Positions 57,089 to 64,000 of a stretch of 64,000 nucleotides of DNA are shown one piece after another. The position numbers were made by a program, and so were the translations under genes. Location of the stretch: contig CAAFTU010000023.1 in NCBI GenBank assembly GCA_900766005.1, positions 1 to 64,000 of the forward strand, in the 5' to 3' direction. This DNA is from an uncultured Bacteroides sp. (lineage in GTDB: Bacteria > Bacteroidota > Bacteroidia > Bacteroidales > Bacteroidaceae). The stretch's first letter is position 1. Every line of letters starts with the position of its first letter. The notes beneath the pieces were generated by a model that worked only from the letters and a program-made list of their open reading frames with translations, was not told the DNA's origin and ran no database searches.

Positions 57089-58852
57089 ATGAAACAGATA
57101 AAACGACTCTTCTTTTTTCTGCTTTTTATAAGCACTTCATATGCTGTCAGCTTGGCACAGGAAAATTTGTCTTTTTTCCTGCACACCATCGAAAAGGGGC
57201 AAAGCCTCTACTCCATCGCCAAAATGTATCAGGTCACCACTTCGGACATCATCCGGCTGAACCCCGGTTGCGAGGAAAAAATCTATGCAGGGCAGACCAT
57301 CAAAATACCCAAGGGACTGGGCGGGGCCAAGGGACCGACATTCCATACGATTCAGGCAGGAGAAACGCTGTATAAGCTGACGGTGCACTATCAGGTTTCG
57401 GCCAAAGCTATCTGCGAAGCGAATCCGGGACTGAGCGCGGAGAATTTCCGCATCGGTCAGGTGATTCTGATTCCGGACATGAACGTGCCGGCGGAACCGG
57501 CGGAAAGCCAGCCGGCTGTGCAGCAGTCCATTCAGGGACCGGTGGTACCGAAATGCAAGGAGATGCACAAGGTGAAACGCAAAGAGACGATTTTCAGCGT
57601 GAGCCATCTGTATGGCATCTCGGAGCAGGAGCTGATAGAAGCCAATCCGGAACTGAAGAAGGGCATGAAGAAGGGACAATGGCTCTGCATCCCCTACCCC
57701 AAGGCTACAGTGCAGCAACCGGTGATTCCGGCTGAAGGCAACCAGCCGGCGCCTTCCAATCGGGAACTGTTCGACAAGAACAAGGAAAAGGGCAAAGCCA
57801 TCTCGACCATTCAGGCGGCACTCATCCTGCCGTTTCACGAAGACAGACGAATGGTGGAGTATTACGAAGGATTTCTTATGGCGGTGGACAGCCTGAAACG
57901 CAAGGGCACCTCGCTCGACTTGTATGTATATGATAGCGGCAGGGAGCTGGCTACACTGAACCGCGTACTGGCTCAAAACGAAATGAAGAAGATGGATGTG
58001 ATCTTCGGTCCGGTGTATCCGAATCAGATCAAACCGCTGTCGGACTTCGCCAAGAAGAATGACATCCGCCTGGTGATTCCGTTCTCCAAACAGGGCGAAG
58101 AGGTGTTCAGCAACCCGCAGGTGTATCAGATTAACACGCCGCAATCTTATTTGTATTCGGAGGTGTACGAGCATTTCACCCGCCAATTTCCGAATGCACA
58201 CGTGATTTTCATCGAACCGGCTGTGGCCGACAAGGACAAGGCGGACTTCATCAAGGGGATGAAGCAGGAACTGAGACTGAAAGGCATCTCTACGGATGTG
58301 GTGAGCGAGAGCGCACCGAAGGAGGTGATGGCCCAGAAGCTGCGCAGTGGAAAGACAAATATCTTTGTACCGACTTCGAGCCGCAATGTGCTGCTTATCC
58401 GCGCCTTACCGCAGTTGATTCTGCTGGTGAGAGAGAACCCGGAACAGGAGGTGCATCTGTTTGGCTACCCGGAATGGCAGACATACACGAAAGATCATCT
58501 GGAAAGCTTCTTCGAACTGGATACCTATTTCTACTCGTCGTTCTACACCAATACGCTGTTTCCGGCAGCTGTGCGCTTCACCAACAGCTATCACAAATGG
58601 TACAGCAAGGACCTGGTGAGCGAATGGCCTAACTATGCCATGCTGGGATTTGACACCGGTTTCTTCTTCCTGCAAGGGCTGACCCGCTTCGGTTCGAATC
58701 TGGAAGACAACCTGAACAAGATGAACCTCACTCCCATCCAGACGGGATTCAAGTTCCAACGGGTGAACAACTGGGGCGGCTTTGTCAACAAAAAGGTGTT
58801 CTTCATCCGCTTTGCCAAGAACTATGAGCTGATCAAGCTGGACTTTGAATAA
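57089..58852 (+). CDS. Exported LysM protein with a periplasmic-binding-protein-like domain
   Basis: 587 residues from ATG at 57089 (MKQIKRLFFF); a TTG at 57077 would extend it by four codons but adds nothing. Signal peptide (1-25, ending SLAQE) is followed by three LysM repeats (HTIEKGQSLYSIAKMYQV, HTIQAGETLYKLTVHYQV, HKVKRKETIFSVSHLYGI, each closing in IxIP or LCIP). From about residue 240 a type-1 periplasmic-binding fold follows (AALILPFHEDRRMVEYYEGF, MDVIFGPVYPNQIKPLSDFA). Likely bound to peptidoglycan in the periplasm. The binding domain resembles LpoA-like or amino-acid-binding proteins, so a role in cell-wall synthesis or sensing is possible but unproven. Confidence 0.88.
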   Translation: MKQIKRLFFFLLFISTSYAVSLAQENLSFFLHTIEKGQSLYSIAKMYQVTTSDIIRLNPGCEEKIYAGQTIKIPKGLGGAKGPTFHTIQAGETLYKLTVHYQVSAKAICEANPGLSAENFRIGQVILIPDMNVPAEPAESQPAVQQSIQGPVVPKCKEMHKVKRKETIFSVSHLYGISEQELIEANPELKKGMKKGQWLCIPYPKATVQQPVIPAEGNQPAPSNRELFDKNKEKGKAISTIQAALILPFHEDRRMVEYYEGFLMAVDSLKRKGTSLDLYVYDSGRELATLNRVLAQNEMKKMDVIFGPVYPNQIKPLSDFAKKNDIRLVIPFSKQGEEVFSNPQVYQINTPQSYLYSEVYEHFTRQFPNAHVIFIEPAVADKDKADFIKGMKQELRLKGISTDVVSESAPKEVMAQKLRSGKTNIFVPTSSRNVLLIRALPQLILLVRENPEQEVHLFGYPEWQTYTKDHLESFFELDTYFYSSFYTNTLFPAAVRFTNSYHKWYSKDLVSEWPNYAMLGFDTGFFFLQGLTRFGSNLEDNLNKMNLTPIQTGFKFQRVNNWGGFVNKKVFFIRFAKNYELIKLDFE

Positions 58853-58996
58853 AGTACCGACCTGGATGAAGCCATACTGAAATCAAGCCGTATGGAGTTT
58901 TTTTCAGAGAAAGCATCGGAAAGGGTATTCTGTAAAAGAAGAAAGTTATAAAAGAAATCATTTAGAAAGCTGAAAAACAAGACGTTGAATAATAAA

Positions 58997-59731
58997 ATGG
59001 GAAAAATAAAGTCGATTGCTTTGGCCACGCTCATGCTGGCAGGATGCACACTTCCGGCAGCTGCTCAGATCGGTGAGCCACGGAGTAATTTTTCCGTCGG
59101 GGTGAACGGTGGAGTAAACCTGAACAGTACGTCATTCACACCGACCATCAAACAGAACTCGCTCCTGGGAACAACAGGCGGACTCACGGCCCGCTTTATC
59201 TCAGAAAAGTATTTTGCCATGATCTGCGGAGCACAGGTGGAACTGAACTTCTCGCAACGCGGATGGGACCAGTTGTTTGAGACAGTGACCATGAACGACA
59301 AAGGATATGAGGAAACAGTGAAGGACCCCACGAAAACCTACACACGCAAGATGACCTACATCGATATTCCGTTTCTGGCCCACTTGGCTTTCGGAAAGGA
59401 ACGGGGATTGCAGTTCTTCATCCATGCGGGTCCGCAAATCAGCTTCCTCATCAGCGAATCGGAAACCATAAAGGGGATTGACATGAACAATCTGACCGAC
59501 ACGCAAAAGGCGCTGTATGGTGTGAAAACCCAGAATAAGTTCGACTACGGTATTGCCGGCGGCGGCGGAGTGGAGCTGCGCACAAAGAAGGCAGGCAGTT
59601 TCCTGCTGGAAGGACGCTACTATTTTGCACTGTCCGACTTCTACAGCACTACGAAAAAGGATTATTTCGCCCGCGCCGCACACGGCACCATCACCGTGAA
59701 GCTGACTTACTTGTTTGATTTAAAGAAATAA
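58997..59731 (+). CDS. PorT-family outer-membrane beta-barrel protein
   Basis: 244 residues from ATG at 58997 (the upstream TTG at 58985 is less likely). Signal peptide (about 1-24, MLAGCTLPAAAQ). The mature part is an 8-strand-like barrel of the OMP_b-brl_2/PorT group: FSVGVNGGVNLNSTSF, GGLTARFISEKYFAM, YIDIPFLAHLAFG, FIHAGPQISFLIS, and the last strand GTITVKLTYLFDLKK. Function unknown; not necessarily the gliding/secretion PorT itself. It lies 144 bases after the LysM protein in the same direction and before a terminator. Confidence 0.88.
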   Translation: MGKIKSIALATLMLAGCTLPAAAQIGEPRSNFSVGVNGGVNLNSTSFTPTIKQNSLLGTTGGLTARFISEKYFAMICGAQVELNFSQRGWDQLFETVTMNDKGYEETVKDPTKTYTRKMTYIDIPFLAHLAFGKERGLQFFIHAGPQISFLISESETIKGIDMNNLTDTQKALYGVKTQNKFDYGIAGGGGVELRTKKAGSFLLEGRYYFALSDFYSTTKKDYFARAAHGTITVKLTYLFDLKK

Positions 59732-59832
59732 CAGCCTCGGCCACCGGAAAGAACAAACCACAAAACCGAGCAAACAAGAGCCAGAGCGGCTGAATGGTAA
59801 TAACAAAAGCGTGTCCACTATAACAATATAAT

Positions 59833-59876
59833 AAAAATACCCCCTGCCACATACAGTTGCGACAGGGGGTATTTTT
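59833..59876. terminator. Bidirectional terminator between the barrel gene and the DUF4293 gene
   Basis: A 13-14-base stem AAAAATACCCCCTG / CAGGGGGTATTTTT (arms 59833-59846 and 59863-59876) with an intervening loop of about 16 bases. A and T tracts serve both strands. Confidence 0.88.
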
Positions 59877-59901
59877 ATACGTAAAAAGTTTCCGCTTTGG
59901 A

Positions 59902-60345
59902 TTATCTCAAGCGGTCGGCTGCCTTCACCAGCACTTCATCACGGCCGATGGCACGGATAGCCAGCACATTGAGAATGATAGAGACAGCAGGCAAACAGAG
60001 TGCCCAGCCGATGCGAAAAAGCGCAGCATCACTTTTCAATGCAAAATAGAAGGCAATGAAAGCGGCGTAAAATCCCACAAGCAAGAGACTGTTGAAGATA
60101 CTCAGACGAATCTGCAAGATGCGGTTCTTGAACAGGAAGATGGTGGCCAGCGCCACAAGCGTGCTTAGCACCAGAATAGCAAACAAGCCCCACGTAGCCT
60201 GAGAAACCCCTGCCATCTCAATGCCCAGAGCCTTGAACGGATGTTCGCCCATCGTGTCGGTGAAAAAACCTAAGGGCAAACACATGGCTGTAATCAGCAG
60301 CCCCACTACAATCAATAAATAAACGGTTTGAATTCGTTGAATCAT
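59902..60345 (-). CDS. DUF4293 four-helix membrane protein
   Basis: 147 residues with four hydrophobic helices (about 8-24, 50-70, 80-105, 113-130) and a start MIQRIQTVYLL that is characteristic of the Bacteroidota DUF4293 family. Function unknown. It is the third gene of a probable bamD-omega-DUF4293 operon, 110 bases after the omega gene. This gene order recurs in Bacteroides, which supports both the call and the start. Confidence 0.9.
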   Translation of the reverse strand: MIQRIQTVYLLIVVGLLITAMCLPLGFFTDTMGEHPFKALGIEMAGVSQATWGLFAILVLSTLVALATIFLFKNRILQIRLSIFNSLLLVGFYAAFIAFYFALKSDAALFRIGWALCLPAVSIILNVLAIRAIGRDEVLVKAADRLR

Positions 60346-60455
60346 AATTTTTCAATAGTACTTAAATTAAACAATAATAGTCAAGCAATAAGGAGTAGGA
60401 TGATACCCACTTACTACTTGACTATTGAATTCCTTTTCACAGAAAAGCCACTTGC

Positions 60456-60791
60456 TTACTGCAGTTTTTCTTTCTCCTTAGCCGGGTTTCTGTAATACAC
60501 CTTTCCTTCGATATATTCCTGAGTAGCAATCAAACTGGGTTTGGGCAACTTCTCATAATAACGGGAAATTTCGATTTGCTCTCTATTCTCGAACACCTCT
60601 TCAAGGTTGTCATTGTAGGATGCAAACTCCGCCAATTTTTTAGAAAGGTCGTTCTTGATTTCTACACCAATCTGATTGGCACGCTTACCGATAATGGCAA
60701 CAGTTTCATAAACATTACCTGTGTCCGAGCAGAGTTCCATCATGTCACGGGTTACCGTAGTAGTAGGAGCATTCGTCTTTTTGTAGTCCAT
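60456..60791 (-). CDS. RNA polymerase omega/Rpb6-type subunit (Bacteroidota form)
   Basis: A 111-residue protein matching the Bacteroidota Rpb6-like omega subunit: MDYKKTNAPTTTVTRDM at the N-terminus, then the omega core GNVYETVAIIGKRANQI (about 26-42) and IKNDLSKKLAEF. It stabilises the beta-prime subunit in RNA polymerase. It follows bamD by 66 bases on the same strand. The C-terminal 50 residues (IEISRYYEKLPKPSLIATQEYI) are an extension typical of this phylum. Confidence 0.92.
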   Translation of the reverse strand: MDYKKTNAPTTTVTRDMMELCSDTGNVYETVAIIGKRANQIGVEIKNDLSKKLAEFASYNDNLEEVFENREQIEISRYYEKLPKPSLIATQEYIEGKVYYRNPAKEKEKLQ

Positions 60792-60857
60792 AAATCTATT
60801 TTAAATTTAGTCTTTAATTTCGTTTATTCAATCACGTTTCTTGTCACTTCCACCGAA

Positions 60858-61661
60858 TCAGTCTTTTACCACCTTCTTTGCTTCAGTGAATATCTTCTCA
60901 GCTTCTTTCAGATATTTGCTTTCCGGAAATTCGTTCTTGAAAGCATAATATTCATCGATTGTCTCCCGATAGCGATCCATTTTCTTCTCCTCCACACTGT
61001 AGATAGCCATCTCATGACGGGCACGCAGAATGAGGAACGAGAGTTCTTCGCGGTAATCGGTATAGGGATAATCCTTCAGGGCATTCTGAGCTGTGATGAC
61101 ACACGACTCATAGTTATTGCCCATGTAGTTGCCCAAATTGTAGTACAACTTAGCCGAGTAAAGCTCCTTCAGCACCAGTTTGTCCTGCAAAGCAAAAATC
61201 ATATCCTGAGCTTCCTGCTTCTTCGTGCTGTTGGGGAAGTACTCCATGAACATCTGCAGCTGCTGAATGGCCTGATAAGTGCTCGACTGGTCCAGGCGAG
61301 GTTCGGGCGTATCCAGAAAGAGGGCTTTACCTGCGTGGAAACGAGCCAGTTCAGTGAACGTTCCGCGCGGATACGTGTTGAAGTAAGTGATAAATGTCTG
61401 AGCAGCGGACTGATAGTCTTTCTGGTTATAATAGCTCATACCCAACATGTACAAAGATTCTTCAGCCTTGTCGGTTCCTTTAAATATGGTAATCAACTCA
61501 TTCAGCAACGTAGCCGAACGGGTATACTGCCCTTTTGCAAAGTAGTTCTTGGCAGCTTCATACTTGTATTCATAATCGGCGCTTTTCAGCAGTTTGTTGT
61601 ACTCACCGCAAGAGGTAAGAGAGGCTGCTGCAAGCAAAGCTATAGCGATATTTTTCTTCAT
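60858..61661 (-). CDS. bamD: Outer-membrane assembly lipoprotein BamD
   Basis: 267 residues. Signal peptide with lipobox SLTSC (Cys18). The mature part is made of TPR-like helical repeats (YEYKYEAAKNYFAKGQYTRSATLLNELI in split form, AEESLYMLGMSYYNQKDYQSAAQTF, DQSSTYQAIQQLQMFMEYFPNS), the normal BamD build. It works with BamA at the inner face of the outer membrane in inserting beta-barrel proteins. It heads an operon with the omega and DUF4293 genes and has a good promoter at 61681-61712. Confidence 0.95.
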   Translation of the reverse strand: MKKNIAIALLAAASLTSCGEYNKLLKSADYEYKYEAAKNYFAKGQYTRSATLLNELITIFKGTDKAEESLYMLGMSYYNQKDYQSAAQTFITYFNTYPRGTFTELARFHAGKALFLDTPEPRLDQSSTYQAIQQLQMFMEYFPNSTKKQEAQDMIFALQDKLVLKELYSAKLYYNLGNYMGNNYESCVITAQNALKDYPYTDYREELSFLILRARHEMAIYSVEEKKMDRYRETIDEYYAFKNEFPESKYLKEAEKIFTEAKKVVKD

Positions 61662-61680
61662 CTTATTTTAAAATAATGCG

Positions 61681-61712
61681 CAAAGTTACGGAATCGCCGG
61701 GAATTTAGCAAT
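61681..61712 (-). promoter_or_regulatory. Promoter of the bamD-omega-DUF4293 operon
   Basis: On the minus strand TAACTTTG (61681-61688) matches the -7 consensus and ATTG (61709-61712) is a near match to -33, with a 20-base spacer. Transcription would start near 61674, 13 bases before the ATG. Confidence 0.6.
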
Positions 61713-61909
61713 TAATCTATCTTTTTTTAACGATTATCCCGCTTCGTTTTTTCCGGCAGGCTATGGTCCTGACTCTTTCAGGGAAATTTGGCAGGGGCCG
61801 GACAGGCTGTTCCGGCTGCACCGGGTTACAAAGTAACGGATTTATTTGATAAAAAGATTTGTAATCTCAATTATTTTGCCGAATATTGCTTCCATTTTTC
61901 AATTTAGAC

Positions 61910-63946
61910 ATGAATTTTGAACTTACATCTGCTTATAAACCTACCGGCGACCAGCCGGAAGCCATTGCCCAACTGACAGAGGGGGTGCGCCAAGGGGTGC
62001 CGGCTCAGACGCTGCTGGGGGTCACAGGGTCGGGAAAAACATTTACCATCGCCAACGTGATTGCTCAGATCAACAAACCGACGCTGATTTTGAGCCACAA
62101 CAAGACGCTGGCTGCCCAGCTGTACAGCGAATTCAAGGGATTTTTCCCCAACAATGCCGTGGAGTATTATGTGTCTTACTACGACTATTATCAGCCGGAG
62201 GCCTATCTGCCCAACAGTGATACATACATTGAAAAAGACCTTGCCATCAATGAAGAGATAGACAAGCTGCGGCTGGCTGCCACTTCGGCTTTGCTGTCGG
62301 GACGGAAGGACGTGGTAGTGGTTTCGTCGGTTTCGTGTATTTATGGTATGGGAAATCCTTCGGACTTCTACAAGAATGTGATTGAGGTGGAACGGGGACG
62401 GATGCTGGACCGCAACGTGTTTCTGCGCCGGCTGGTAGATAGCCTGTATGTGCGTAATGACATCGACCTGAACCGGGGAAACTTCCGCGTGAAGGGAGAT
62501 ACGGTGGATATTTTCCTTGCCTACACGGACAATCTGCTGCGTGTGACTTTCTGGGGGGATGAAATTGACGGTATCGAAGAGGTGGATCCGGTGACGGGGG
62601 TGACGATTGCGCCTTTTGAAGCGTATAAGATTTATCCGGCCAACCTGTTCATGACGACCAAGGAGGCTACGCTGCGGGCCATTCATCAGATTGAGGATGA
62701 CCTGAGAAAGCAGGTGGCCTATTTTGAATCCATCGGTAAGGAACTGGAAGCCAAACGACTCTACGAGCGGGTGACCTATGACATGGAAATGATCCGGGAG
62801 CTGGGGCACTGCTCGGGTATCGAGAATTATTCACGCTATTTCGACGGACGGGAGGCAGGCACACGTCCTTATTGCCTGCTCGATTTTTTCCCGGATGATT
62901 TTCTGATTGTGATTGACGAGAGTCACGTGAGTGTGCCGCAAATCAGTGCCATGTATGGCGGCGACCGGGCCCGGAAAGAGAACCTGGTGGAGTATGGATT
63001 CCGTCTGCCGGCGGCTATGGACAACCGCCCGCTGAAGTTTGAGGAGTTTCAGCAAATGGCCAAGCAGGTGATTTATGTGAGTGCCACACCGGCCGACTAT
63101 GAACTGATCCAGTCGGAAGGAGTGGTGGTGGAACAGGTGATCCGCCCCACCGGACTGCTGGACCCGATTATCGAGGTGCGTCCAAGCCTCAACCAGATTG
63201 ACGACCTGATGGAGGAAATCCAGCAGCGCATCGAGCAGGAAGAGCGGGTGCTGGTGACTACACTGACGAAGCGCATGGCGGAAGAGCTGACAGAATATCT
63301 GCTGAACAACAACATCCGCTGCAACTATATCCACAGCGATGTGGACACATTGGAACGGGTGAAGATTATGGATGACCTCCGCCAGGGGGTGTACGACGTG
63401 CTCATCGGGGTGAATCTGCTGCGTGAAGGACTGGACCTTCCGGAAGTGTCGCTAGTCGCTATTCTTGATGCGGACAAGGAGGGATTCCTCCGCTCCCACC
63501 GTTCGCTGACACAGACTGCCGGACGTGCAGCCCGCAACGTGAACGGCAAGGTAATCATGTATGCCGACAAGATAACGGACAGTATGAGGAAGACCATCGA
63601 CGAAACCAACCGCCGGCGGGAAAAGCAGCTGGCCTACAACGAGGCAAACGGCATCACGCCCAAGCAGATAAAGAAAGCGCGGAATCTGGCTGTGTTCGGC
63701 ACCAGTGAAGCGGAGGCCGCGGAAGCAGCCAAGGAAAGAAAGGCGTATGTGGAACCGACTCATGCACCTGTTGCTGCCGACCCCGTGATGGCCTATATGA
63801 GCAAGGCACAAATGGAAAAGACCATCGAACGTACCCGCAAACTGATGCAGGAAGCTGCCAAAAAGCTGGAATTCATCGAAGCTGCGCAATATCGAGACGA
63901 ATTGCTGAAACTGGAAGACATTTTGAAAGAAAAATGGGGAGAATAG
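61910..63946 (+). CDS. uvrB: Excinuclease ABC subunit B
   Basis: 678 residues from ATG at 61910 ([16 protein letters not shown]), the usual UvrB start; an upstream TTG at 61886 would add eight non-conserved residues. Walker [11 protein letters not shown] near 37-46, the DNA-gripping beta-hairpin [16 protein letters not shown] near 83-98, Walker B VIDESHVS, helicase motifs VSATPADYE and QTAGRAARN, and a C-terminal UVR motif. It verifies DNA damage with UvrA and recruits UvrC. Its partner uvrA is 5 kb away on the other strand. Confidence 0.97.
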   Translation: MNFELTSAYKPTGDQPEAIAQLTEGVRQGVPAQTLLGVTGSGKTFTIANVIAQINKPTLILSHNKTLAAQLYSEFKGFFPNNAVEYYVSYYDYYQPEAYLPNSDTYIEKDLAINEEIDKLRLAATSALLSGRKDVVVVSSVSCIYGMGNPSDFYKNVIEVERGRMLDRNVFLRRLVDSLYVRNDIDLNRGNFRVKGDTVDIFLAYTDNLLRVTFWGDEIDGIEEVDPVTGVTIAPFEAYKIYPANLFMTTKEATLRAIHQIEDDLRKQVAYFESIGKELEAKRLYERVTYDMEMIRELGHCSGIENYSRYFDGREAGTRPYCLLDFFPDDFLIVIDESHVSVPQISAMYGGDRARKENLVEYGFRLPAAMDNRPLKFEEFQQMAKQVIYVSATPADYELIQSEGVVVEQVIRPTGLLDPIIEVRPSLNQIDDLMEEIQQRIEQEERVLVTTLTKRMAEELTEYLLNNNIRCNYIHSDVDTLERVKIMDDLRQGVYDVLIGVNLLREGLDLPEVSLVAILDADKEGFLRSHRSLTQTAGRAARNVNGKVIMYADKITDSMRKTIDETNRRREKQLAYNEANGITPKQIKKARNLAVFGTSEAEAAEAAKERKAYVEPTHAPVAADPVMAYMSKAQMEKTIERTRKLMQEAAKKLEFIEAAQYRDELLKLEDILKEKWGE

Positions 63947-63979
63947 CTGCATCGGAATGCTTTCACAATAAGACTTGGC

Positions 63980-64000
63980 ATGAACAAGAATACAGGGAAA
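63980..64000 (+). CDS. Possible start of the next gene (cut by window edge)
   Basis: ATG at 63980 opens MNKNTGK and runs to the edge, 33 bases after uvrB. Only seven codons are visible, so neither its reality nor its product can be judged. Confidence 0.25.

Overview
The window reads as a chromosome segment from a gut Bacteroidota, most likely family Bacteroidaceae (Bacteroides or Phocaeicola). The reasons are the UpxY-type NusG paralog heading a capsule operon, fimbrillin-type (Mfa-like) lipoproteins, BspA-type leucine-rich repeats, the Bacteroidota-type RNA polymerase omega/Rpb6 protein, DUF3078 and DUF4293 proteins, and many copies of the Bacteroides -7 promoter element TAnnTTTG. I cannot name the species from sequence alone.

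Layout. Positions 1-848: N-terminal part of a membrane FlaA1/CapD-type nucleotide-sugar dehydratase that runs off the left edge. Positions 920-7970: a compact six-gene operon on the minus strand. In order of transcription it encodes a HAM1/ITPase-like protein, a SIR2-like protein, a large P-loop ATPase (RdrA-like), a small coiled-coil protein, a large adenosine deaminase (RdrB-like) and a 124-residue orphan. I read it as an anti-phage system joining the RADAR pair (ATPase plus adenosine deaminase, which makes ITP/dITP) to the HAM1 plus SIR2 receptor/NADase pair known from the Kongming system. I know of no described system with this full set, and it is the main discovery candidate here. Positions 8273-27183: a capsule or exopolysaccharide operon on the minus strand, running UpxY, export protein, tyrosine autokinase, UDP-glucose dehydrogenase, uronate epimerase, glycosyltransferases, polymerase, flippase, ATP-grasp, pyruvyl transferase, FrhB-like iron-sulfur protein, aminotransferase, priming sugar transferase, WbuC cupin.

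Positions 27318-32788 hold housekeeping genes (DUF3078 protein, CTP synthase, YidC). Positions 33047-38595 form one transcription unit with its own promoter and UUCG-loop terminator. It carries two fimbrillin-type lipoproteins flanking a 1158-residue lipoprotein that joins a fimbrillin-like domain, BspA leucine-rich repeats, a BACON-like domain and an M64 (IgA-peptidase-like) metalloprotease. Positions 38830-45164 hold a WG-repeat lipoprotein, a secreted PEGA-like protein, a fibronectin-III/LRR lipoprotein and, convergent to them, a regulator plus Hanks-type kinase. Positions 45405-63946 hold an S9 peptidase, PadR/PspC, MsrA, an Rpn-type nuclease, a peptide transporter, YbaK, UvrA, a LysM/periplasmic-binding protein, an outer-membrane beta-barrel protein, DUF4293, omega, BamD and UvrB.

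How it fits together. The capsule genes imply a polymer made by the Wzx/Wzy route, containing a uronic acid (Ugd plus epimerase), a primed amino sugar (4,6-dehydratase, aminotransferase, priming transferase) and a pyruvyl group. The defence cassette lies between the priming genes and the dehydratase, inside what would otherwise be one polysaccharide block. Base composition supports this picture: capsule and defence genes are visibly AT-rich, while the housekeeping and lipoprotein regions are GC-richer.
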